A DNA stretch of 5,747 nt from positions 1 to 5,747 of the forward strand of contig CALLHT010000286.1 in the NCBI GenBank assembly GCA_938009335.1, in the 5' to 3' direction. The notes beneath the pieces were generated by a model, which was given only the letters and a program-made list of their open reading frames with translations, made no database searches and had not been told where the DNA came from. The position numbers and the translations under genes are program-made. Positions 1 to 5,745 of this stretch are shown piece after piece (the stretch's first letter is position 1; the number at the start of each line of letters is the position of its first letter). The DNA is from an uncultured Rhizobiaceae group bacterium. GTDB taxonomy: Bacteria > Pseudomonadota > Alphaproteobacteria > Rhizobiales > Rhizobiaceae.

Positions 1-1
1 C

Positions 2-973
2 ATTTTAAGAGCAACGTTTATCCGCTCACTTTATGCGATTGGCCTGTTGATCGCAGTGCTGGTGTTGAATTTTTCAATGCTGCATCTGGCTCCCGGCGAT
101 GTGGCGGATACGATTGCACAGGCAAGCGGTGGCGCTGATCCGGAGGTCATGGAGCAGATCAGAAAGGATTATGGTCTTGATCAGCCTTTCCTGACACAGC
201 TTGGGTCTTACATCACCAAAGTAGCCAGCTTTGATCTGGGATACTCGTTTTTCTACAATCGGCCTGTGACTGATCTTATCTTGGAGCGGCTTCCTGCAAC
301 GCTTTTGCTTGTGATTTCAGCTCAGCTTTTGGCGCTCATCGTGGGGGTGGTTCTGGGCGTGATTTCTGCGCGTAATCCAAATGGGATGACCAGCCATTTC
401 GTGACAGGTCTTGCACTCTTTGGGTATTCAGCCCCGGTCTTCTGGACGGGTATCTTGCTGCTAATCGGCTTTTCACTAAACTTTCCGATTTTTCCATCAA
501 GCGGCATGCGTGATGTAACCATTGATGGCGGTTTCTTTGCTGAGACATTGGATATCCTGCACCATCTGGTTTTGCCGGTAATCGCACTGTGCTCTGTTTA
601 TCTCGCGCTGTATTCGCGGTTGTGTCGTAGCTCGATGTTAGAAGTCCTGGGTTCAGATTATGTGCGTACCGCGAAGGCAAAAGGTCTAAGTGACAATCAG
701 GTTGTCTATAAACACGCACTCAAGAATGCCTTGTCACCGGTCATAACATTAGCTGGGCTACAGTTCTCAGCAGTCATTTCAGGCGCGGTTCTTGTTGAAG
801 CGGTGTTCAGTTGGCCGGGCCTTGGCACGCTAGCATTTCAGTCGATCATTGCGCGTGACACGCCAACCATTCTTGGCATTCTATTCTTCTCGGCAATTGT
901 GGTTGTGATCGGCAACCTGATAACCGATCTCGTATTGAGGTTGGTTGACCCAAGAGTGGGAGGTCGCGCATGA
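2..973 (+). CDS. DppB/OppB-family ABC importer inner-membrane permease, 5'-partial
   Basis: First permease of a peptide-type (DppBC/OppBC) ABC importer; it forms half of the translocation channel in the inner membrane. The reading frame is open from base 2, and the edge residues ILRATFIRSLYAIGLL run straight into the typical first membrane helix and the family motif LHLAPGD, so the start lies just outside the window with probably only a few residues missing. The visible part is 323 residues, close to the usual 310-340. Further hydrophobic segments follow, and the cytoplasmic EAA loop (DYVRTAKAKGL, nt 656-688, running on to ALKNALSP) marks the ATPase docking site. The C terminus has the usual VEAVFSWPGLG and DPRV motifs. 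The stop overlaps the next start as ATGA, indicating translational coupling. Family assignment is firm; the substrate (dipeptide, oligopeptide, other) cannot be read from the permease. Confidence 0.93.
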   Translation: MLRATFIRSLYAIGLLIAVLVLNFSMLHLAPGDVADTIAQASGGADPEVMEQIRKDYGLDQPFLTQLGSYITKVASFDLGYSFFYNRPVTDLILERLPATLLLVISAQLLALIVGVVLGVISARNPNGMTSHFVTGLALFGYSAPVFWTGILLLIGFSLNFPIFPSSGMRDVTIDGGFFAETLDILHHLVLPVIALCSVYLALYSRLCRSSMLEVLGSDYVRTAKAKGLSDNQVVYKHALKNALSPVITLAGLQFSAVISGAVLVEAVFSWPGLGTLAFQSIIARDTPTILGILFFSAIVVVIGNLITDLVLRLVDPRVGGRA

Positions 974-1854
974 GTGAAACACCTCTTGACCTGCAAGAAG
1001 AACTTCTCAAGCCAAGCCACCCGTTTAAAGAAGCTTGGGTGATGTTCCGCGGCAATCATGCTGCCATGTTTGGCTTGATCGTGTTGCTGATTGTCATATT
1101 CGCCGGGGTTTTTGGACCAGTGATCTATCAGGGTGACCCGTTTGATATGGTTTGGGCACCTTTCTCACCACCGGGTGAAGAAGGCTACTTGCTCGGCACA
1201 GATTATCTTGGCCGTGATCTTCTGTTGATGATTCTTCACGGCGCACGGGTATCCATCGCCATCGGCCTTGCTGCTGCGTTCTTGACGGTTGTGATTGGCA
1301 TTACGGTGGGAGCATTGGCAGGCTTCTACAAAGGCTGGGTCGAAGAAGTGCTGATGCGGATTACCGAGTTCTTTCAGGTTCTGCCAACTCTTCTGTTCTC
1401 TATGGTGATCGTTGCTCTGTTTGGCGCGTCACTTCCCATCGTGACCTTTGCAATCGGTGTGGTGAGTTGGCCGCCGGTTGCACGCATCACCCGGACAGAA
1501 TTCCTGCGTATCAGGGAACTTGAATATGTGACTGCGGCGCGGGCATCTGGTGTATCTAACTGGAAATTGATTGGGCGGGTGATCCTGCCAAATGCATTAC
1601 CGCCAATCATTGTGCAAGCCGCCTTGATGGTGGGTTCGGCAATCCTGTTTGAGGCAGGACTAAGCTTTCTCGGTCTGACAGATCCAAACATCGTAAGCTG
1701 GGGCCAGATCATAGGGTCCAACCGCCAATACATTCTCGACTCTAGCTATATTGTCACCATTCCGGGCCTTGCGATCTTTATCACGGTTCTGGCGATCTCC
1801 CTGGTCGGAGATGGATTGAATGACGCACTTAACCCAAAGTTGAGGAAGCGCTGA
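970..1854 (+). CDS. DppC/OppC-family ABC importer inner-membrane permease
   Basis: Second permease of the importer, 294 residues, normal for DppC. The N terminus is a short cytoplasmic tail followed by a first helix (about residues 32-53). Then comes the DppC/OppC hallmark GTDYLGRD (76-83) with HGARVSIAIGL, several more hydrophobic helices, and the EAA loop beginning EYVTAARASGV (185-195) and ending LPNALPPI, which contacts an ATPase subunit. FEAGLSFLGL (228-237) and the C-terminal GDGLNDALNP are also typical. The ATG at 970 is supported by GGGAGG at 958-963, six bases upstream, and overlaps the previous stop by 4 bp. Its own stop shares one base with the next start (TGATG). It should pair with the preceding permease in a heterodimeric channel. 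Nothing appears broken. Confidence 0.95.
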   Translation: MSETPLDLQEELLKPSHPFKEAWVMFRGNHAAMFGLIVLLIVIFAGVFGPVIYQGDPFDMVWAPFSPPGEEGYLLGTDYLGRDLLLMILHGARVSIAIGLAAAFLTVVIGITVGALAGFYKGWVEEVLMRITEFFQVLPTLLFSMVIVALFGASLPIVTFAIGVVSWPPVARITRTEFLRIRELEYVTAARASGVSNWKLIGRVILPNALPPIIVQAALMVGSAILFEAGLSFLGLTDPNIVSWGQIIGSNRQYILDSSYIVTIPGLAIFITVLAISLVGDGLNDALNPKLRKR

Positions 1855-2846
1855 TGGCTGCTCCGCTGCTTGAACTTGAAAACCTGCGCGTGGAACTCAC
1901 CACTAAAGATGGTGCCGCGCCGGTGATCGATGATTTATCGTTCAGCCTAAGCGCGGGTGAAACCGTGAGTTTTGTCGGGGAATCGGGTTGCGGCAAGTCG
2001 ATGACCGCTCTTGCGATTATGGGCCTGCTACCAGCGGGTATCGGGCGGGTTGCTTCGGGAAGCATTCGCTTCAATGGTGAAGATTTAACCACGGCAAGCG
2101 ATGCGCGGATGCGGGAGATTCGCGGCAATGATATCTCCATGATTTTCCAGGAGCCGATGACCTCGCTCAATCCGGTCTTCACGATTGGCGAGCAAATTGC
2201 CGAAGTCTTGCGCGAGCATCGCAATGTAAGTGATGCAGAAGCAAAGTCTCGCGCGATCGAACTTCTTGATGCGGTACGCATCCCCAATGCGAAGGGCCGC
2301 GTCAATGATTACCCGCACCAGATGTCAGGTGGGCAACGCCAGCGCGTGATGATTGCAATTGCCCTTGCGTGCGAGCCAAAGATTCTGATTGCTGATGAAC
2401 CGACCACTGCGCTTGATGTCACGGTGCAGGCGCAAATCTTTGAACTGATGCGCGATCTTGGTCGAGAGTTTGGAACGTCCATGATCCTGATTACCCATGA
2501 CATGGGTGCGGTTGCTGAAATGGCCGAGCGCATGTTGGTCATGTATGCCGGACGCAAAGTCGAGGCAGGCCCCGTTGATCAGGTGATTGACCATCCGCAA
2601 CACCCTTATACGCGCGGTCTGATTTCCTGTGTGCCGCATTTGCTGACAGAGCTTACTGATGAACGCCCGCCGCTTGCCGAGATTGGCGGGATTGTTCCCA
2701 GTCTGAAAGAGTTTGGCCGTAACGCTTGTCTTTATGCAGCGAGATGCGAATGGGCGGATGCGAAGTGTAATTCTGAACGCCCGCAACACGATGTCGCAAA
2801 GAATGGCCATGAGACAGCCTGTTGGCATGCAGGGAGGAGATCATGA
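1854..2846 (+). CDS. DppD/OppD-family ABC importer ATP-binding protein
   Basis: First of two ATPases that power the importer from the cytoplasmic face; 330 residues, normal for DppD/OppD. All ABC motifs are intact: Walker A GESGCGKS (42-49), Q-loop glutamine Q99 in IFQEPMTSLNP, signature MSGGQ (157-161), Walker B ILIADE (177-182) with the D-loop ALD, and switch histidine H215 in ITHD. The C-terminal oligo/dipeptide (oligo_HPY) domain begins around HPYTRGL (250-256) and carries four cysteines, C292, C298, C305 and C323 (CX5CX6CX17C), a pattern that in some peptide-importer ATPases is reported to hold a [4Fe-4S] cluster. The start is supported by a GAGGAAG stretch just upstream and by overlap with the preceding stop. 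It likely forms a heterodimer with the next gene's product. Confidence 0.95.
   Translation: MAAPLLELENLRVELTTKDGAAPVIDDLSFSLSAGETVSFVGESGCGKSMTALAIMGLLPAGIGRVASGSIRFNGEDLTTASDARMREIRGNDISMIFQEPMTSLNPVFTIGEQIAEVLREHRNVSDAEAKSRAIELLDAVRIPNAKGRVNDYPHQMSGGQRQRVMIAIALACEPKILIADEPTTALDVTVQAQIFELMRDLGREFGTSMILITHDMGAVAEMAERMLVMYAGRKVEAGPVDQVIDHPQHPYTRGLISCVPHLLTELTDERPPLAEIGGIVPSLKEFGRNACLYAARCEWADAKCNSERPQHDVAKNGHETACWHAGRRS
2831..2839 (+). promoter_or_regulatory. Strong Shine-Dalgarno fixing the DppF-type ATPase start at 2843
   Basis: AGGGAGGAG lies directly before ATG 2843, inside the 3' end of the preceding coding region. It shows that initiation is at 2843, not at the in-frame TTG at 2822, which lies upstream of this site and has no comparable signal of its own. 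Confidence 0.85.
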
Positions 2847-3838
2847 CGGTTCCTTCAAAAGATGATTTGCTGCTCGAAGTAAAAAATCTTGGTGTTCGCT
2901 TTGCTGTAAAGCGTAACGGGTTCTTTGGCGGGAAGTCGTTCCTTCATGCGGTGGATGATATTTCTTTTGACCTTGCCCGCGGAAAGACGCTGGCCATCGT
3001 GGGAGAAAGTGGGTCCGGTAAAACCACAGCGGCGCTTGCTGTTGGCCGGCTTGTCGCAGCCCACAAGGGCGAAGTGCAAATGGATGGCAAAGATTTTCTG
3101 GCGCTTTCCGATGAAGATCTTCGGATCGCTCGTGGCAAAGTTCAATTCATTTTCCAAGACCCCTACTCAAGCCTTAATCCAAGGCTTCGCGCCAAGGCAG
3201 TTGTGCGTGAACCGCTTGATAGTCTGACTGAAAAAACAGAAGACGAAAAACAGGAAATCATTGATCAACTGTTTGCAGCTGTTGGTTTGCGAAAAGAGCA
3301 ACAAGAACTCTTCCCGCATCAGTTTTCCGGTGGTCAACGGCAACGCATTGGAATTGCGAGGGCGCTCGCAACAGAACCCGAACTTATAATCTGTGACGAG
3401 CCTGTTTCTGCGCTGGATGTGGCAGTGCAGGCGCAAATCTTGAATTTGCTCCGGCGTTTGCAAGAGGAGCGGGGTCTTTCCTTTCTCTTCATCTCACACG
3501 ATCTGGGTGTGGTGCAGCATATGTGCGATACGGTTGCGGTCATGTATATGGGGCGGATTGTTGAATATGCGGATCGAAAGAGCCTGTTTAACTCGCCCAA
3601 ACATCCCTATACGAAAGCGCTCTTATCTGCCGTGCCATCTGTAAAGAAGCGCGGGGCACCGACAACCGAGCGCATTGCGATTGATGGCGATCCACCGGAT
3701 CCGGTCGATCTGCCGCCGGGATGCCGGTTTGCCAGCCGCTGTCCTTTGGCGGATGTATCCTGTCAGAAAAGCGAACCTGAACTGACCGCGATGTCTGATA
3801 CCCACACCGTCGCATGCCATTTCGCTCAAGCGGATTAG
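2843..3838 (+). CDS. DppF/OppF-family ABC importer ATP-binding protein
   Basis: Second ATPase of the importer, 331 residues from the ATG at 2843, which overlaps the preceding stop as ATGA and has a strong Shine-Dalgarno. The N terminus has the DppF/OppF-type insertion NGFFGGKSFLHAVDDIS before the nucleotide-binding core. Motifs are intact: Walker A GESGSGKT (54-61), Q-loop Q105 in IFQDPYSSLNP, signature FSGGQ (161-165), Walker B LIICDE (181-186), and switch histidine H219 in ISHD. The oligo_HPY tail starts near HPYTKAL (254-260) and ends with C294, C300, C307 and C325, the same CX5CX6CX17C spacing as in its partner. It is the last gene of the visible operon; its TAG stop is inside a palindrome shared with the convergent lactonase gene. 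Substrate is not determinable here. Confidence 0.95.
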   Translation: MTVPSKDDLLLEVKNLGVRFAVKRNGFFGGKSFLHAVDDISFDLARGKTLAIVGESGSGKTTAALAVGRLVAAHKGEVQMDGKDFLALSDEDLRIARGKVQFIFQDPYSSLNPRLRAKAVVREPLDSLTEKTEDEKQEIIDQLFAAVGLRKEQQELFPHQFSGGQRQRIGIARALATEPELIICDEPVSALDVAVQAQILNLLRRLQEERGLSFLFISHDLGVVQHMCDTVAVMYMGRIVEYADRKSLFNSPKHPYTKALLSAVPSVKKRGAPTTERIAIDGDPPDPVDLPPGCRFASRCPLADVSCQKSEPELTAMSDTHTVACHFAQAD

Positions 3839-3854
3839 ATTGAATTTCAATCTA
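3836..3854. repeat. 19-bp perfect palindrome spanning both convergent stop codons; possible weak bidirectional terminator
   Basis: TAGATTGAATTTCAATCTA is fully self-complementary around a central T: 9-bp arms with a one-base centre, or effectively 8 bp with an ATT loop. Its left end is the TAG stop of the + strand ATPase gene, and its right arm contains the TGA stop of the - strand lactonase gene (3849-3847). The stem is AT-rich and neither side has a clean T-run, so it is not a textbook intrinsic terminator. Its position between convergent genes only 8 bp apart suggests transcript-end formation. The sequence is seen; the function is inferred. Confidence 0.5.
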
Positions 3855-4692
3855 TGTTTGGAAGTGTGCCATTGGGGCCATTGTCGAGACGCCATACAAA
3901 TCCTGACTGCCCTTCTTGAGGAAAGGCCTGTGTGACCAACGGATCGTGGCCCGGAATGACCAGTGAATTCGTAGTTGCAAGCCTTTGAATTGTCTCAAAG
4001 CCGGTCAGCATGTTTTCCAGATCAACTACGATGGGAAACGGCTTTTTGAGCAGGAAATTCTCGTAGTAATGAGAGGCATCTGAGGCGAGACAGAGATAGC
4101 CCGCATTGGTTTTTACCCGCACCGCTTGAAGGCCGCGCGAATGCCCGCCAACACAATGCACCGATACGCCGTCTGCGACCGCACCATCACCGTCGTGAAA
4201 TACCACCCGACCTGAATAGACTTTCTGAACCATCTCGCAGACATGGTCTGCGGTGAAGGGCATCTGCAACACGTCGTGGCACATGCATGGGCCTGTGGCG
4301 TAGGCCATTTCCGCTGCTTGCAGATGAAAGGTGGCGTTGGGGTAATGGTCGAGGCCACCCGCATGATCATAGTGAAGGTGTGTTATTATAACCGTTGAAA
4401 CGTCTTCAGGTTGGATGTTCAATGCGGCAAGTGCATTAGCCGGATCGCGTAATATTGGGCGGCCCCTTCGCTTTGCCTCAGCCTCGTCATATCCAGTATC
4501 GACCACAATAATTTCGTCACCTGAACGTAGTACCCAAATGAAATAATCCATGTCATGCGGGCTTGAATGATCGTCATCAAAGATGAAACTGTCCGCGCGG
4601 GTTCGTGTATTGCGTTCTGCATATTTGAGAGCGTGAACTTCCCAGAGTTTTTCCATGTCATGCACCTGTGAGGCTGGTTGGCATACTGACAT
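3847..4692 (-). CDS. N-acyl homoserine lactonase family metallo-beta-lactamase-fold hydrolase
   Basis: Predicted cytoplasmic dinuclear zinc hydrolase of the family that includes AHL lactonases (AiiA/AttM type), which open the lactone ring of quorum-sensing acyl-homoserine lactones. It has 281 residues from the ATG at 4692, chosen because AGGAG lies seven bases upstream; longer in-frame starts would run into the divergent rirA gene. Metal ligands are present: THLHYDHAGG (H105, H107, D109, H110), H184 in VGGH, D205 in ASDAS, and H249 in PGHDP; VVDTG (63-67) is also typical. No signal peptide is evident. The residues after the bridging aspartate read DASHYY, whereas I recall DASY in AiiA, so the tyrosine there is shifted or replaced. 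Substrate is therefore uncertain; another lactone or ester is possible. It converges on the transporter operon and diverges from rirA. Confidence 0.88.
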   Translation of the reverse strand: MSVCQPASQVHDMEKLWEVHALKYAERNTRTRADSFIFDDDHSSPHDMDYFIWVLRSGDEIIVVDTGYDEAEAKRRGRPILRDPANALAALNIQPEDVSTVIITHLHYDHAGGLDHYPNATFHLQAAEMAYATGPCMCHDVLQMPFTADHVCEMVQKVYSGRVVFHDGDGAVADGVSVHCVGGHSRGLQAVRVKTNAGYLCLASDASHYYENFLLKKPFPIVVDLENMLTGFETIQRLATTNSLVIPGHDPLVTQAFPQEGQSGFVWRLDNGPNGTLPNID

Positions 4693-4818
4693 CCTATCAC
4701 TCCTGACGCTGTGGCCTAATATCTTCGCACAATTTTTTACCTGTTGAGTATATCCGCTATGGATTCTTACCCCATAAATCCTGTATGCTTTTGTCAACTT
4801 TAGAGAGAAGAGACCGAT
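4693..4818. promoter_or_regulatory. Divergent lactonase/rirA promoter region
   Basis: These 126 noncoding bases must hold the promoters of both divergent genes. Toward the lactonase (- strand) there is a perfect -35-like TTGACA (complement of 4792-4797), but no good -10 at the normal spacing, and a -10-like TATACT (complement of 4747-4752) without a good -35. Toward rirA there are TTGAGT (4744-4749) and TATGCT (4784-4789), also not properly spaced. Short inverted repeats occur (ATCC/GGAT around 4752-4764; GGATT/AATCC at 4761-4781). I find no TGA-N9-TCA IRO core and no Irr-type box. The exact promoters are unresolved. Confidence 0.5.
4700..4704 (-). promoter_or_regulatory. Shine-Dalgarno deciding the lactonase start
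   Basis: On the - strand AGGAG is followed by seven bases and ATG (4692-4690). This places initiation here and rules out the 48-codon longer reading back to 4836, which would overlap the first codons of rirA. Confidence 0.8.
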
Positions 4819-5277
4819 ATGCGCCTCACAAAGCAAACCAATTATGCCATTCGGATCATGATGTATTGTGCTGCCAATAAGGGAAGTCTGAGCCAGATTC
4901 CTGAAATAGCGCGAGCCTACGGATTATCAGAACTGTTTCTTTTCAAAATTTTGAAGCCCCTCACCAAAAATGGTTTGGTTGAATCAGTACGGGGTCGCAA
5001 TGGTGGCATTCGGTTGGCGCGGGACGCGGATCAAATTCGGCTTTCAGAAGTTGTGCGTGTGACCGAAGACAATTTTGAGATGGCTGAGTGTTTCAGCGAA
5101 GATGGTGCAAATTGCCCGCTTGTTGATGCATGTGAGTTAAACTCGGCTTTGCGGGAAGCGCTTGGTGCGTTTTTTGCGGTCCTCGACAAATATACGATTG
5201 AAGATTTGGCAGTGAACCGCCATGGCATCGACCGTCTTTTGGGCATTGATGAATTGAAACAGGCTGCGGCGAGCTAA
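4819..5277 (+). CDS. rirA: RirA-type Rrf2-family iron-responsive transcriptional regulator
   Basis: Global iron regulator of alphaproteobacteria; the holo form carries an Fe-S cluster and represses iron-uptake genes at IRO boxes when iron is sufficient. The product is 152 residues, near the usual 150-165. The N terminus MRLTKQTNYAIRIMMYCA and the winged helix-turn-helix (IPEIARAYGLSELFLFKIL, about 27-45; wing VRGRNGGIRL, 57-66) are strongly RirA-like. The segment VTEDNFEMAECF leads into three cluster cysteines at C91, C99 and C105 (CX7CX5C), the RirA spacing; IscR has CX5CX5C and NsrR differs too. A purine-rich GAGAGAAGAG precedes ATG 4819. It is divergent from the lactonase and overlaps the convergent Bfd-like gene by 4 bp at the stops. 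The neighbouring iron-related gene and IRO-type core fit the assignment. Confidence 0.92.
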   Translation: MRLTKQTNYAIRIMMYCAANKGSLSQIPEIARAYGLSELFLFKILKPLTKNGLVESVRGRNGGIRLARDADQIRLSEVVRVTEDNFEMAECFSEDGANCPLVDACELNSALREALGAFFAVLDKYTIEDLAVNRHGIDRLLGIDELKQAAAS

Positions 5278-5591
5278 GCAACCTTGATTTTCGCCAGGCG
5301 ATGACGTGCCAACATGTGCGCTGTTTCGCATTGCTCATGCTTTACCTTCAATTCAGAGATAAATTGAACAATCATCTGACTGTCAGTCGCCCGCGCTTCA
5401 TGAAACTGTTGTGTTGTATCAATGATGATGTCCACGACTTTCGGAAAACACTGACAGCACTTTCCGCGCTTGCCCATTTCCTTATAGACCTGAAGCGGAA
5501 CAATAAGCTGCCACGGGTCGCGATCAAGCAGTTCAGTGATGACTGATCTGATCTCCCGTTCCATGATGATATTGCAGCTGCAAACAGTCAT
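5274..5591 (-). CDS. Bfd-like [2Fe-2S] ferredoxin (BFD-type domain) with C-terminal extension
   Basis: Predicted small cytoplasmic iron-sulfur protein of the bacterioferritin-associated ferredoxin (Bfd/fer2_BFD) family; Bfd reduces bacterioferritin's stored Fe3+ to release iron. It has 105 residues. Putative cluster ligands are C4 and C6 (VCSCN) and C45 and C48 in KCCQCFP, with an extra adjacent C46 and a distant C88. The CXC to CXXC gap is 38 residues, longer than the 31 I recall for E. coli Bfd (about 64 residues), and about 50 residues of charged, probably helical sequence follow. The start is ATG 5591, with AAAAAGG (complement of 5599-5605) upstream. An Irr-type box and an IRO-type core lie upstream. 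The BFD fold is well supported; the partner (bacterioferritin or another protein) is inferred. Confidence 0.82.
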   Translation of the reverse strand: MTVCSCNIIMEREIRSVITELLDRDPWQLIVPLQVYKEMGKRGKCCQCFPKVVDIIIDTTQQFHEARATDSQMIVQFISELKVKHEQCETAHMLARHRLAKIKVA

Positions 5592-5612
5592 TCTTTTACC
5601 TTTTTGCAGTGT

Positions 5613-5641
5613 GACTTAAAAACCGGGCAGCAAAGAGTCAA
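5613..5641 (-). promoter_or_regulatory. Candidate promoter of the Bfd-like gene
   Basis: On the - strand TTGACT (complement of 5636-5641) is followed after 17 bases by TAAGTC (complement of 5613-5618), about 20 bases before the start codon. The -35 is good but the -10 is weak. An alternative -10, CATAAG (complement of 5642-5647), would put the Irr-type box inside the promoter spacer. Confidence 0.3.
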
Positions 5642-5650
5642 ACCTTATGT

Positions 5651-5667
5651 TTTAGAATGGTTCTAAT
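5651..5667. promoter_or_regulatory. Irr-type iron control element (ICE/Irr box)
   Basis: TTTAGAATGGTTCTAAT contains the perfect inverted repeat TTAGAA-N3-TTCTAA and matches the alphaproteobacterial Irr motif TTTAGAA-N3-TTCTAAA at all but the last base. Irr, a Fur-family haem-responsive regulator, acts mainly under iron limitation and usually represses iron-storage and haem-synthesis genes. The site is 60 bp upstream of the Bfd-like start and also upstream of the gene expected beyond the right edge, so it could serve either or both. Confidence 0.75.
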
Positions 5668-5669
5668 CT

Positions 5670-5684
5670 TGATAAAAAAAGTCA
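5670..5684. promoter_or_regulatory. Candidate RirA IRO box
   Basis: TGATAAAAAAAGTCA fits the IRO core TGA-N9-TCA bound by RirA, and a T precedes it (TTGA), as is common. The core is short enough to occur by chance, but it lies in the only iron-related intergenic region here, two bases from the Irr-type box and near rirA itself. It overlaps a -35-like TTGATA (5669-5674) directed toward the right-edge gene, which would suit repression of that gene. Confidence 0.5.
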
Positions 5685-5692
5685 TGTTTATA

Positions 5693-5720
5693 TTGACTCT
5701 GCTTCTGCAATTTGTAAATT
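5693..5720 (+). promoter_or_regulatory. Candidate promoter of the gene beyond the right edge
   Basis: TTGACT (5693-5698), a 16-base spacer and TAAATT (5715-5720) make a plausible sigma-70-type promoter, leaving a short leader before the ribosome binding site at 5742. A second TAAATT sits 10 bp downstream. An alternative -35, TTGATA at 5669, would be covered by the IRO core. Confidence 0.3.
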
Positions 5721-5741
5721 GGACTAAATTTATCACCTTTT

Positions 5742-5745
5742 GGAG
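5742..5745 (+). promoter_or_regulatory. Ribosome binding site of a gene starting just past the window
   Basis: GGAG in TTTTGGAGAA lies at the extreme right edge, after an AT-rich leader with promoter-like elements and iron-regulator boxes. It predicts a + strand start codon within a few bases beyond 5747. No codon of that gene is visible. Confidence 0.45.

Noticed and set aside
47..49. TTG as the start of the first permease
   Set aside because: The frame is open to the left edge and the residues before it form the expected N-terminal helix of a DppB-type permease; the true start is outside the window.
336..719. 127-codon - strand frame inside the first permease
   Set aside because: Low-complexity arginine/serine-rich translation antisense to a well-conserved permease; a composition shadow, as are the other long antisense frames across the importer operon.
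2822..2842. TTG start giving the second ATPase seven extra residues
   Set aside because: The strong Shine-Dalgarno AGGGAGGAG lies after this codon and directly before ATG 2843, which also makes the ATGA coupling seen elsewhere in the operon.
2925..3227. 100-codon + strand frame within the second ATPase gene
   Set aside because: Out of frame with an intact ATPase that has every ABC motif; no plausible domain.
3847..4692. Ordinary beta-lactamase or glyoxalase II
   Set aside because: The overall pattern (THLHYDHAGG, VGGHSRGLQ, ASDASHYY, PGHDP, and the KYAER N-terminal region) fits the N-acyl homoserine lactonase family better, and no signal peptide for a periplasmic beta-lactamase is seen.
4687..4701. 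Possible IRO box near the lactonase start
   Set aside because: The spacing is TGA-N7-TCA, not N9, and the site spans the start codon.
4693..4836. 48-residue N-terminal extension of the lactonase
   Set aside because: It would overlap the rirA start, has no similarity I recognise to the family, and an ideal ribosome binding site precedes ATG 4692.
4819..5277. Rrf2 regulator as IscR or NsrR
   Set aside because: Cysteine spacing is CX7CX5C at 91/99/105 and the N-terminal and wing sequences resemble RirA; no isc/suf or nitric-oxide genes are adjacent.
5301..5546. 81-codon + strand reading frame opposite the Bfd-like gene
   Set aside because: It is antisense to a gene with clear BFD cysteine motifs, and the translation shows no recognisable domain.
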